A DNA stretch of 64,000 nucleotides from Coniella vitis. Taxonomy: Eukaryota; Ascomycota; Sordariomycetes; Diaporthales; Schizoparmaceae. A program made the translations under genes and the position numbers. The notes beneath the pieces are model-generated. The model was not told the DNA's origin. It was given only the letters and a program-made list of their open reading frames with translations, and did not search any database. How positions within the stretch are numbered: position 1 is the stretch's first letter; each line of letters opens with the position of its first letter. Below are positions 21,438-32,931 of this stretch, one piece after another. The stretch lies in the NCBI GenBank assembly GCA_011317545.1, contig WUJK01000003.1, forward strand, positions 930,001-994,000, in the 5' to 3' direction.

Positions 21438-24400
21438 GACGATGGAGACGGAGGAGAAGGGTCTCTGGCAGTCCTAGCGCAGAATGCGGGGATTAAATCT
21501 GGGCTGATATGAGAGAAGCCAGTTCTGTACATCTCGAGGTGTTTGTGGAGGTATTCAGAGCAAGTGCACGGGCCAATGTCCGCTGGAAGTTGATGGAGGA
21601 TTGATGATGATGAGGTTGGCGATGGAGTTGAGGTGGATGGTTGCGGTAGACCGCCTGGGGAATCGTGTTAGTACTATGTAGCATGGGTTTGGGCGGTGGG
21701 TCTACCCCAGAGCAGCCCCCACAGCGCTCGGGGTGCGGGGTTGACAGTTGGGTTTAGTGGGGCTCAGCGAACAGCACCAGCCTGAAGAGCCTGTAATGCC
21801 CTGTAGCCAGCTTGTAGGGGGGAGTTTTGTTGTCGGAGAGGTGGGACGGTGGAGATTTTCCTCCCATCAACTACAGAGAACCACTGGCGCCCACCATCGT
21901 TGACCACACATTGTATCGCATTCCAAGCCCAGGCAGCCTGTTTAGGAATGGAAACAAGAGTTTTTTTCTCTTTTTCTTCTTCTCTTATTTTAGCTGACCA
22001 TTTCTTTTCATCGATACAGCGCACTTTCCGCGCAGCATCAATGGCCATCTGCCCACGAGGAAATGCAACCAAGCACATTGGTGGCCGAAGCTCGCCCATC
22101 AGATGACAAGATCCAGGGCGAGCAACAACATGAACCATCAAGTGAGAGCTACCACAAAACAAAAGAATCAAGGCTAGACTAGCGGCGCCTCAAGTGCTCT
22201 CGCGATGAGATCTGGAAGATGACAGCCCGGCGATTCTCTTCCCCATTTCTCCACACACCATTTTCCGGACAAGCACCAAAAAACGTCACGAGGGTGTGTT
22301 ATATGGCGAGGCCAGAGAGGGAATTTTGAGTGTCTTGTGCTTGCTTTTTGCGAAAGATTGTTCCACCGCTACTCGAGAACCATCACTGCGCCTCAACTTT
22401 TTGGAAGCAATACCAGGGATTCCCGCCAAGTCTTGTGAGCAATCACCGAGAGCGAGCGGAAGTTGGCCTTGGCTTGTCTACAATGACTGTGTGGCCATTG
22501 TTCGGGACGGCCCGCTGTTACTTTGTCCATGAACTGCTACTGGCGTGCGTGGCGCTGCCTCTCTGCTACTGTGGCATAAAGTATCGCCGAAATGGTGGTT
22601 ATACAGACAGAAGTGACTGACAAAGACTTGCATACTTTGATGTCGCGGTATAATCAGGACAAGATTTGCAGAGATGTAAGACGCGGTGACGTTTGCAACA
22701 TGTGGACGTGTGGCGTTACCAGCGCGCAATTCAGTTAGGAACGTGCTCTAAGACTCTTGTTGATGGGCAACTCACCAAATACTTCCATGCCTCGCTCCAG
22801 AGGAGCTGTCTGAGACGTACAGACGTACACCGCGTACGTGACACCGGCTGACAGGGCATTTCTGGGGTTCGGTGTGCCCTTGTTCTTCCTCGGGCCGCTG
22901 CTGTTACTGCAAAAGGAAACGTGGCATTCAGAAACCAGGACGGCATGGCATTTATCAGTGTATATGTATGGACTGCAACCTCTGAGCGGGTGACCTATCG
23001 TGTCGACCATCCCTCCAACACACTCGAATCATCCGCGAAGGGGCGTCGCATCACACGACCAGGACCCAAGACACCGCTTTCAGTGGACCAAAGAGCCAGA
23101 CTTTGTAAAGGCCGTGAGCGGTTCCGGTGTGCTCAAGTAGCGATTTACTGTAAGATAGGGACTTTATTTCAATGAATACTGTTGCAGTCAGTTCGTTGTT
23201 GATCTTGCTCCAAGTATACGGCAACAGATGGAGGCGACAAGAACCGAAGTAGAGGGACCAAAATGGCAATCAAACTCGTCAGCCTCTTGTCTCGCGGGGT
23301 TTCGTTGCTGTTAGCCATGCCGAATATGAAAGATTGGTGTTGGAATGTGGTGTGTGGCCCTTTTTAGACGATCTTGGAAATACCCAGCCGCTGGATGATT
23401 CACATTCTTCAACAGGAACCTATTTTGACGAAACATTGGGGCCCTGCCGAAGAGACCACCGTCATACTAACCGGCAGCTGGGGCCATATTTCTCTGCACA
23501 TGCACGCTAAACCTGTTGGCACAATTCTCAAAAACGGACGGAAGAGGATGGATGGAATCCGGGAATAGAGGCACAGATGCTTGGTTCCTCTCACACTCTG
23601 GCTATCGAAACATGAAACGTCATGCGAGATGCCCTATTGGAGGACAGCCTAGTCAAAAAGTGCTTGTATACCGGCGCCATCATGTGCGTCTGCGGCGGCG
23701 GCGCTGACGACCCAGGCTTGTCATTGAGTCTCAACTTCTTTGTGTCAAGTGTCAAATGGTCAAGCATATGTGAGCCTCGGGGTTCCATGACCGATGGGCA
23801 GGCCAAAATGGACGAAAACCGGTGTTCTGGACCGCATGTGACCCCGGACAGGGCTTGGATACTTGAGTAACGTGCTATTGTGTCCTGCTCGAATAGGCCA
23901 TTTTGGCCTCTTTCCAGACGGGCGTAGTGCAGGATTTCCGCTTCTGCTGCAGGAACCCGAAGAGGGGCCACTACTATCGTGAGAGGCTACTTTTTTCCTT
24001 TGTTATAGAAGAAGAAGAAGAAGAGTGTTGCTGAGCGGAGAGTCTGGGTCACCGTCTCGGTACATTCACCCGATGGGAGATGGAGGGTTACATTTTGTTC
24101 CTTTCTTGTCGAGCACCCGGCTGGTATAGGACATGATGGCCTTCTTTTTCCCTTCAAGTCTGGCACATGGCATGTCCAACATCTATCTCATGTTGAAAGG
24201 TGTGACCTTTCTGGCCTGCCGTTTCGGTTCCTGTCTGTCTGCGTGGGCCAAAGTGTGCCCGCGCGCTGCTTGAGCCAGGCCGGTGGGTTCTCATTGTCTT
24301 GTAACGTTACGGCTTTGCATCTCCGTCCAAGTGAGAAGAGCGAGTGGAGTGAGTTTCGACATTCCAACCGGGCCGCCAAAAGAAAGAGAGGGCTCCAGAG

Positions 24401-25494
24401 TTCGGGTAGTGTTTACTTGGGCTCATCATCCTCGGTACCAAGCCCACAACTCAGCACCAACAGCGCACCCTTTCCCAGCTTTCCTCCCTCGAGATTCCTT
24501 GCAAGTATTTACAGCAGTGAGTGTCGTGTCTAAGCCACTTGTTCTCTCTCTCTGCTCATTTCAGCCGCTGCACATCGCCCTATGCACATGCCAGCCGCCT
24601 TGCTGACATCTGATGTAAGATAAAGCATCCACGGCTTCCAACTGCCACAGGTCTCTCCGATCTGCTTACTTTCTTCTGCAGTTAGATCTGTAACATGCAT
24701 TGTGCCACAGGACGCCCTTCCTAGAAAGGCAACTTGAGGTCCAGGAATGGGGCGTTGCGTCGACGGCGATTCTAGCCCCCATCTCAGAACTATGCATCTA
24801 TCTGTCCAACATTCTGAAGGGGCAAAAATAAACCACCACAGCTTGTTCACACTGTCACGATGCCGCATTCTATTCATACAACATTGCATTGCGGACAGCG
24901 CAAGACCAGACTCCCCCTTCCCCCGTGCTGAATACCATGCCAGTGTGTCCCCCAAGTGTGACCACCTCCTCGCGAACCAGACCTCGCCGCGGTACACCAT
25001 TCATGGCAACTCTGCAAGGGAAGTAGAAAGTCCTGCTACGCTCCTTATCTGGGAATGAACAGCCCCAATGCGTGCCAGCGGGTACAGCCCTCCAGCGCAC
25101 ACAGACTTTGTACTGGGATCCAACGAGGCTCTCCTTGCACTACGTGATGCTATTCTTCCCAGAGGTGGGCCACGCACAATGCAAGGGGTGCCGGATGTGC
25201 AAGCCTCCTGTCTTCGGGGACGAGGCACGAGAAACCCACCACACACGCAAGCCGCCTTATCTGTTGCTTCTTTCTGTTTCCCAGTTCAACCTGTTTCCTA
25301 TTGTTACTTTTCTTCTTCTCTTGGATTTTGCCCAGCATGGGGCGGACCAACGTGACGTGATATCTAGCACCATCTGTTCGCCCGCCATGCATCACATCTT
25401 GCTATGTGGGCATGTTGACAAGACCGTGATTGCCCATCCTCCTCCTTCTCCTCCTCTAGCAAAGAACATGCATGGGCAAGAGCCGCGAAAGGGC

Positions 25495-25500
25495 TATATA
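25495..25500 (+). promoter_or_regulatory. Probable TATA box of the chitinase gene
   Basis: GGGCTATATAGGG lies about 240 bases before the chitinase ATG. It is the only strong TATA-like site in the upstream 300 bases. A GT microsatellite follows at 25619-25644, within the presumed leader. Confidence 0.5.
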
Positions 25501-25618
25501 GGGCCACCGTGTCTCTCCCCCCTCTTTGGCCTGTGTGTTCCCCCGAGGCCGAAGCCGTGACCCAAGTCCTCTCATCCTTTTGTCTTATTCATTGTAGTAT
25601 ACTTTGTTTGGTGTATTG

Positions 25619-25644
25619 TGTGTGCGTGTGTGTGTGTGTGGGTG
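25619..25644 (+). repeat. GT microsatellite
   Basis: Alternating GT with one interruption, in the presumed leader of the chitinase gene. Confidence 0.85.
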
Positions 25645-25741
25645 TTTGAGAGAACAACACGAGCTCTGTCTGTACATACAAAGTCCCTTTTTGTTTCTTT
25701 CTCTGGGTCCATCTCCAACAGTTTGTGTATCCTGTCTCACA

Positions 25742-27716
25742 ATGCTGTCTACACTTGCAACTCTCCTCCCTCTGGCGGGCCTTGTCTCTGCCGTTGGACA
25801 AAACGTCGTCTACTGGGGCCAGAACGGCGGCGGGACGATTGAGAATAACGATTTATCGACCTATTGCACCTCGACGTCTGGCATTGACATTCTGGTTCTG
25901 GCTTTCTTGTGTAAGTGATGTCCTCCCTTCCTCACAGTGTCACGGGCTGTCTACCCATTTGTTCACCGTGGTCAAGACTGAAAAAAGCATCTGTCATTAA
26001 CGCAAATCTGCTACAAAACAGACGAATTCGGAATCTCCACTGGAGACATCCCTTCAGGAACCATTGGCCAGAGCTGTTTCATCTCGAGCTCCAATGGCGA
26101 AGGACAAGACTGCGATGCTCTTGCAGCCGCCATCGCCACGTGCCAGGACGCGGGCGTCACCATTATCCTGTCGATTGGCGGCGCCTCTGGCGCCTACTCG
26201 CTGGAGAGCGATGCCCAGGCAGAGGCGATCGGGCAGTATCTCTGGGAGTCTTATGGTATGAGTTTTTGCCGGCCTTGTATTCCATGTAGAGTCCACTATG
26301 CTGTCGACATTGGCTGACCGTGATATTCATTCCCTCACAGGTAATTCTGGGAATACTACCGTCGAGCGGCCCTTTGGCGATGTGTTTGTGAACGGATTTG
26401 ATTTCGACATTGGTGAGTCTTTGATATGTTTCCCCATTGGGGGGCCACCACGATGATCTTCCTACGCATCCAAGAAGCCACACAGAAAAGGTCTCCCATG
26501 CCAGCCATATTTACGCTCATGTATACTAACCGATTCTGCCATAGAACTGAACAATGGTTACTCGCAATATTACCCTGCCGTGCGTGATCCTTGGCAACTC
26601 ACTTTGCCGACCTAATGCAATGCAATGCTCTCTTGCTTACTGACTGGACTTGTACAATAGATGATTGCAACACTGCGGGCCAACTTTGAGACGGATCCTG
26701 ACAACAAGTACTACATCACGGGGGCGCCACAATGTCCCATCCCAGAGCCCAACAGCAAGTCTCCCAGTCCAAGCCAGAATGGGCATTCTACGGCCTTGTT
26801 TCGAGACCATTATGATTCTAACATCTTTTCTTTTTTTTCCTGGTAGTGGGCGTCATCATTGGCAACGCCACCTTTGACTATCTCTGGGTGCAATGGTACA
26901 ATAACAACAACTACAGCGCCGACCCGTGCGCTCTGCCCTTCAACGGCAACGCTCCTTTCAACTGTGAGTGTCGAGCATCATCCCATCCATACTTGGCATA
27001 TGGATGTATAAAGCCTTGCTGGCCTGACATGCCGGTAAACAGACGACGACTGGGTCGCCTACACGGCCACCACTCCATCCGCAGACGCAGAGATCTTGTA
27101 CGTTCCTTTCCTCCTCCCCCCCCTGGAAAGCTATCCGCAACAAGACTGTATAGCAAAGGATTTCAGGCTTCTTCTTGCTTCTCCCTCGACTAACAATATC
27201 GAACCCTCCCCCCCATTCAGCATCGGCGTCCCAGCAGCTCCCCTCGCAGCCAACGGCGGACCCAGCGGCGAGACCTACTACATCACCCCCGCGCAACTCG
27301 CCGAGCTCATCGACGAGTACGACGACGCGACCCGCTTCGGCGGCATCATGATGTGGTCCGCGGGCTTCTCCGACTCCAACGTCAACGACGGCTGCACCTA
27401 TGCCCAGGAGGCCCACGCCATCCTCGAGTACGGCAGTCCCTGTGTCAATGGGCCCAGCAGTGTCTCGATTGGCACCACCACCACCACCGCGACTGCCACA
27501 TCATCGACAGCATCGACAGCATCGACGACGACGCTTGCTACCTCTACTATTATCACTACTACTACTACCAAGTCTACCACTACGAGCGCTACTGCCACGG
27601 GAACGCCGCTGCCGCAGTGGGCGCAGTGCGGCGGTGAAGGGTACACGGGGTCGACGAACTGTGCGGCGCCGTATTCGTGCGTGTGCCTTTCTTCGTGGTG
27701 GTGCCAGTGCGATTAG
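25742..27716 (+). CDS. Secreted GH18 class III chitinase with CBM1
   Basis: Extracellular endochitinase. Eight exons are inferred: 25742-25910, 26022-26255, 26341-26412, 26545-26579, 26661-26754, 26847-26963, 27043-27097 and 27221-27716, giving 423 residues. The product has a signal peptide (MLSTLATLLPLAGLVSAVG), a GH18 barrel starting QNVVYWGQNGGG, the chitin-binding strand ILSIGGASGAYS, the active-site block VNGFDFDIELN, a Ser/Thr-rich linker (about 345-388) and a C-terminal CBM1 (QWAQCGGEGYTGS...). The acid Glu (E159) codon is split by intron 3. The first Asp of DxxDxDxE is Asn (N152). The CBM1 has six cysteines rather than four. Intron 5 (26755-26846) must use a GC donor (GCAAGT) to give PEPN-MGVIIGN. 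A role in wall turnover or attack on chitinous prey or fungi is likely. Confidence 0.92.
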
Positions 27717-29051
27717 TAGATGATTTGGGGGGGCCGGAGGTGAGGTGTATGCGGCGAGAGAGAGAGAGGGGCGGGAGAGTTTTTGTATATAAACATCTTG
27801 TTGGACTTTTTTTTCTTTTTTCTTTTTCCCTTGCTCTTGACGTTGTTTGGTATATTTTTCTCTTCATTGTGTAGATATTCTTCTTCTTCTTCTCCCTTTT
27901 GATATCTTTTCTTGTCACTCGCTTGACAAATTGTACCATGTCTCCTTTTTTCTTCTTCTTTTTTTGAGTACTTGGATACCCGCTCGTTAGAATCAAGTCT
28001 TTTTTCGACTTTGGAAGCAACACATTCGCTCGAGGCTTTCTTTCTTAATTCATAAATCATGCTCTTGACTTGTATTCATGCTACAATATGTTGATCTCCC
28101 GTCTCTACCTAACTCAATAGTTGACATGATGGCACTAAGAACTCAAAAAAGCAACAGATGCTTTCGCCGTGCTGGTGGTGAAATGGATCTTGAGATGCTG
28201 GACTATCAATGTCATCGACGCATAGAGTGACATCCTCTCCGTCCATTTCCCACGCTTGCTGCGTTTTTGGAGGGAGAAGGCATGGGAATACCCAGTGCTC
28301 GAGTGGGTAGCAATCATGTCTTGGAAATGAGAGAAGATATCGACAATCAAAATTGGTAATTATGTGTGATTCGATAAAGATCATTCGATAAAGAGCTGTC
28401 TGCCTTGGTATACAGTTCAACCCATAACTCGTTTTCGTCACCAAAGTACCCAGACGTACAGCGTCCATTACGATCGGTTCTGGCCACACTTGAACAGATT
28501 GTGTACATCTTCGAAGAGCAAGGGAACGCCGCTACTGCACGGGTGGAAGCGAAGGCGAACATGGGTTCAGGTGAGGCTTGCTCAGGGTTGTCTAGCTGGC
28601 CCAGCAGCCAGAGTAGTCCTACAAGTATCACCAGATTTACTTCTGCACAAGCGGTTTGTAAAGTATAGTATGAACAGATCGCTCCCCCTCTCATCAAAAC
28701 GAGATAGCTTGGTGACAACAAGCCGGTCCGTCCACATTTGGAAAGCCGATCTGGTGGTAATGACGCTGCCACTGGCCGGCCGGACAAGCGGACAACAAAG
28801 GGGGTAAACAGCATGGTACATGAACATGATGCTAATTATCACATGAGTGAGGTGAAAATATAATTCAACCAGCAACTTGACAATTATGCTTTGAGCATTG
28901 TGGGGCCAGAGGAAGATCTTCTTGTTGTTGTTCTCTTGTTGAATATTATCCTATTCTGGGGATCGAGGACTTTTCTCTCAACGGCTGAAATCACCAATTC
29001 GGCGTGTATCGGTGGCATTATCCCCAATTCGAGCACTTGAGTCTCACAAAA
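27717..29051. other. Intergenic: chitinase 3' flank
   Basis: T/C-rich sequence from 27800 to 27965 follows the chitinase stop. The rest shows no supportable gene. Confidence 0.55.
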
Positions 29052-29610
29052 ATGATCCAGACGGCGTGGTTTGGCCGCGGTGTCAGGCTGCGAGCGGCTA
29101 TCACAATTGCTTGTCAAATGGTCAGTCTTTCAATAACACTGACTACTCAGTATTTGGCGATTGGGTCGATCTTGACTGACATATCACTCCTGGTACTTGT
29201 CTTCCAGGCCTTTGTCCTATTTGGCTACGATCAAAGAGTATTCTCGGGCATCATTGGCAATGCTGACTGGCTAGCGACTTTTGGATATCCCAACAGCGCC
29301 CTTGAAGGCATCATTGTCGCCATCTACAATCTAGGCGCCATGCTATGTGGATAGCCATGACTTTTATTATTGCAAGTGCTGTATATCCTCTGAATCCGCT
29401 GGATCCTTCCTTTGGTTGTGTTCAAACCAGGTAGGCCCAACTTAGGGCCGCTTTGCGAATCTTATTAAGAACGACGTTGACGATAGATCGGCGCCATTTT
29501 GCAAACGACGGCCTTCACAGTGCCCCATCTCCTGATTGCCCGCTATATTATAATATCACTGGCATTGGCACATGCATCAAGACCACGGTGGGTCGCTGGC
29601 AAAGCAGACC
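29052..29610 (+). pseudogene. Degraded MFS sugar-transporter fragment
   Basis: An N-terminal piece of a hexose-transporter-type MFS gene. Exon-like pieces 29052-29120 and 29208-29354 splice (GTCAGT donor, CCAG acceptor) to give ITIACQM-AFVLFGYDQRVFSGI and continue to IVAIYNLGAMLCG, then a TAG. The expected loop of about 18 residues with the GRRR motif is missing. MTFII follows at 29358, then after an intron-like gap IGAILQTTAFTVPHLLIARY (from 29487). A frameshift near 29548 moves the conserved ITGIGT into another frame. No later transporter segments are found. Stop, deletion and frameshift together make it a relic. It is not a copy of the intact transporter at 19.5-21.4 kb at the level I can compare. 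Confidence 0.8.
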
Positions 29611-30462
29611 GCGTCTGCCAGTGTCTTTCTTCTTGTACATGCTAAGTCTTGCCGTCTCTGGTGCCGTCCAACGAACTTCCTTACCCGATAATAAAACAAC
29701 ACTTTTTTTTAATTTATTTTTACTTCTAATTTAACCCCTCTCTCTGCAGCTCATATTCGGATGCAATCGCAAACTTCGACGGGTGAGAAGGATGGAGAGG
29801 ACGTGGCAAGGGTTGCTAATGTTGAGCATAGGGGTGGTGATTTCGCCGTGAATGTGCTCCGTGAATAAGTTTGATAGTTTGATACTCGAAAGGGTTGAAT
29901 GCTGGATTGAGGTCGTGTTACGAGACTGATGAATCAAAGTAGAGTACAGTACATATATATATCTTCCAGTTTCTGAGCTCAGCATTAGATATTAAGGCTT
30001 GGATTGCCGAACACAAGTCAGTCCAAGAAAAAGATGAAAAGATACCAAAGCACACAAAGCTTCCAGCAATACGCAGTGTCGGGCCAACCATGGCTCAAAC
30101 CCACGACAGAATATATACAATCGCGCCCCAATGCGTTCTCGATACATAACATCGCACAACAGTCTGTCTCGGGGCAATTGAAGAGGTGAACCCTTTTTCT
30201 AAGCGGGAAAAGGCGATTAAAAGGAGAAGAGCTAGCGATGCAGGTATAGAGGTAAAAAAGAAGAAGAAGAAGAAAAGAAAGAAAGAAACCAAGAGCAAAA
30301 AGTACATGGTACGAGCCGGGCCAAAAGACATGAAGACTAGGTGAACAGTCCGACGAAACTGGATGCGTGCCCGTGTCCGTCCTTTGGAGACACCAACAAT
30401 CAAACACAAGAGACAGACAAGAAAACAAACACCTCGGACTCTCAGATGGATCACGCACCCGC
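29611..30462. other. Intergenic: pseudogene tail to UGDH 3' end
   Basis: Contains a T-rich run at 29703-29730 and an A/G-rich tract at 30255-30300. No gene was recognised; it should include the 3' UTR of the dehydrogenase gene. Confidence 0.55.
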
Positions 30463-31945
30463 TCACAAGCCTCGACCAATGCTGTGTACCTTGAAGCCAA
30501 GAGACTCGAGGTATTGGGCGTTGACGACGTGACGGCCGACAAAGACCCAGCTGTGGTCTTCCATTATGGTGTAGACAGTCTCCCAGTTGACGACCTCGCT
30601 CTCGCCTGAGGAGGCGGATGATCTCTCGCACTCTTTGCAACCAGATTGGCAGGCCGGCGGCGGGATCAAGCGCTGCAAGGGGTCCTCCTCGTCGGCTTCC
30701 CGGTCCAGGCTTCGGACCATCTGCTCCAAAACGGCAATGTCCATCTCCGAGTGCTCCTTGTGCTGCTGCTGCTGCTGCTCTGCAGACAAGATGGCAGACA
30801 GGTCGTCAGTGCTCGGCACCGGCGCAGCGCGCTTCGTGGGGACCCTGGACGACGCATCACGGAAGTGATCCCACTGGGTGAGAAGACACACCGCCGACGC
30901 GCCCTCTGCCGCCTCGCGCCAGCCAGAAGCGATCTTGATGCGCGCCATCATGGACGACGACGACGACGACGACGACGACAGTTTACCGTCCCCCGCGGCG
31001 CCCACCGCCCTCGCAATCTCGTCCTCAACTTCCTCGGGCGCGCAGCCCGGGTCAAACACGGCAATCTCGCGCGGCTGCTCGGCCAGCAACTCGGCAATGA
31101 CATGCACCGCCACGCTGTTGCGCGTGTCGTTGGTGCTGTCCTTGAAGGCAAAGCCAAACACGGCAATCTTCTTGCCGCGCAGGGTGCCGTTGAGCTTGCG
31201 GATGACGGTGCGCGTGAAGCGCTCGCGCTGGTAGCGGTTGATGTCGAGCACGCTGGTCCAGTAGTCGGCGACCTGCTCCAGGTGCAGGCAGCGCGCCAGG
31301 TACGCCAGGTTGAGGATGTCCTTCTCGAAGCAGCTGCCGCCAAAGCCGATGCCCGCGTGCAGGAAGCGGGCGCCCAGGCGCGCGTCGGCGCCCAGCGCGC
31401 GGCTGACCTGCTCGACGTCGGCGCCGAGGTCCTCGCACAGCGCGCTGACGGCGTTGATGCTGCTGATGCGCTGCGCGAGCATCGCGTTGGCAACGAGCTT
31501 GGTGAGCTCGGACGAGAACGTGTGCACCGTCAGGATGCGCGGCGCGGGCACCCAGGCGGCGTAGACGCTGCGCAGCGCGGCCGCGGCCGCGAGCCCCGAG
31601 CGGCTGTTGCTGCTGCCGATGAGGATGCGGTCGGGGTGCATCAGGTTGGCGACGGCCGAGCCCTCGGCCAGGAACTCTGGGTTGGAGAGCACCTCAAAGT
31701 GGCTTTCGGGACGGTGCTGAAGGAGCTGTGTTTTGGGTCGTGGAGTGAATGGGTGTGTTAGCCAGTGTTTTACAGCCAGCCGTTTTTCCTTTGTTTGCTT
31801 CATGATCCTCTTTTGGTACCGAGACATGTCGTTGAAGTGCCGCGAGAGACAACAGAGACACAGAGACATGGCGACGGGAAGATCACACCACCAGAAAGAA
31901 AGACAGTTCTGTGTTGTGTCTTTCTTTTTTCTCTTGCTCTCTCTT

Positions 31946-31976
<31 letters not shown>

Positions 31977-32931
31977 TTCTCTCTCTCTCACACACAAAGA
32001 GTGGGACAAATACGCTCGAGGCGGACTTACAATGCTCTGGATGATCCTCGCCGTCCCACAAGGCACCGTGCTCTTTTCCACAACCACAGCTCCGCCTTTG
32101 GCATTCTTTGCAATCGTCCGCGTGGCAGCTTCGAGCGCCCCCAGATCAGCGCTGGCTCCCGCCCCCACTCCGTACATCTTGGTCGGCGTGTTGACGCAGA
32201 CAAAGATAATGTCTGCCTCGCTGATGGCGGCCGTAACGTTGCACGAGAAGCTCAGGTTGGGAGTCCTCGCCTCCAGGTGGATGGTGGATGAAGCGTGAGC
32301 AGAAGAAGACGAAGAAGAAGAAGAAGGAGGCGCGCCCGCATCCTTGGGCACGATGATTCGGCTCTCCTTGGTGCCGTCACGCGCCACACGGACAATCTTG
32401 GGAAGACCTGTCTCGTGGATGGGCAGGTGGTTCGAGTTCCACGCGGCAATACGCTCTGCGTTGAGATCAACGACGTTGACTGCGATGTGCGGGTTGTGGT
32501 ACGCGATCAAGGCTGCTGTGGGCCCTCCTGGATTCAAAAAAGGCATCGTGAACGGTGAGTGTGTTGCTCCCAAGATATCAACCGTGGCACAAAGAGAAGG
32601 TAGAGAGAAAGGAACGAGAAGACGAGGAAAAGGAGACAGAAGGAAACAGGTAGTTCTCACCAACAAAGCCCGCCCCTACAAAGCAGATATTCTGCACTCT
32701 TGATGTTGGAATCGAGGATTCGACAACATCACTGTCGCTTTGCGAGCCGTCCGCATGAAGCTTGGGCTCTGGCGACTCGCCTCGCGAACTGGACGGAGAT
32801 GTGGTCGGTGTGGCTCCATCTGATGCCCAGGAGTTGTCCGAGACCCAACAGCTAGACGCTGTCAAAGACCCTGTGCTCATGTCTCTCAACAGCGGTGGCG
32901 GCATCTCCATCTCGGTGTGGTATGCTGCCAT
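30463..32931 (-). CDS. UDP-glucose 6-dehydrogenase-like protein
   Basis: NAD-dependent oxidation of UDP-glucose to UDP-glucuronate is the family reaction. Exons 32931-32661, 32527-32031 and 31725-30463 give 676 residues, with joins ICFVGAGFVG-GPTAALIA and TARIIQSI-LLQHRPESHF. About 80 disordered Ser-rich residues precede the Rossmann glycine motif GAGFVGGP. Other hallmarks are VCVNTPTK, VVEKSTVPCGT, LSNPEFLAEGSAV, the catalytic cysteine in GFGGSCFEKDI (C388), and the C-terminal domain with AVFGFAFKDSTNDTRNS. Compared with the usual 460-500 residues it is long: extra low-complexity inserts include two poly-Ser runs (about 160 and 525) and a Gln run (about 580). The second intron (32030-31726) carries a CT microsatellite. 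Catalytic residues look intact, but the inserts suggest a diverged paralogue. Confidence 0.88.
31931..31990 (+). repeat. CT microsatellite inside the second UGDH intron
   Basis: A run of CTCT/TTCT units, ending in CACACA. On the gene's strand it is a GA-rich purine tract within an intron of about 305 bases, the longest in that gene. Confidence 0.85.

Larger units (their letters stand above)
21438..25741. other. Gene-poor interval of 4.3 kb
   Basis: No frame in this interval shows a recognisable domain or a splice-consistent extension. It contains the sugar-transporter promoter (start at 21437), one TACTATGT site (21672-21679), a GAA run near 24008 and the chitinase promoter near 25490. A fast-evolving orphan gene or non-coding transcript cannot be excluded. 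Confidence 0.5.

Noticed and set aside
24530..25000. 156-codon minus-strand frame in the gene-poor interval
   Set aside because: No recognisable features; length is within what 4 kb of balanced-composition DNA gives by chance.
29700..29735. AT-rich run suggesting repeat-induced point mutation
   Set aside because: It is a short T-rich homopolymer, without the wider C-to-T bias or a repeated element that such mutation would need.
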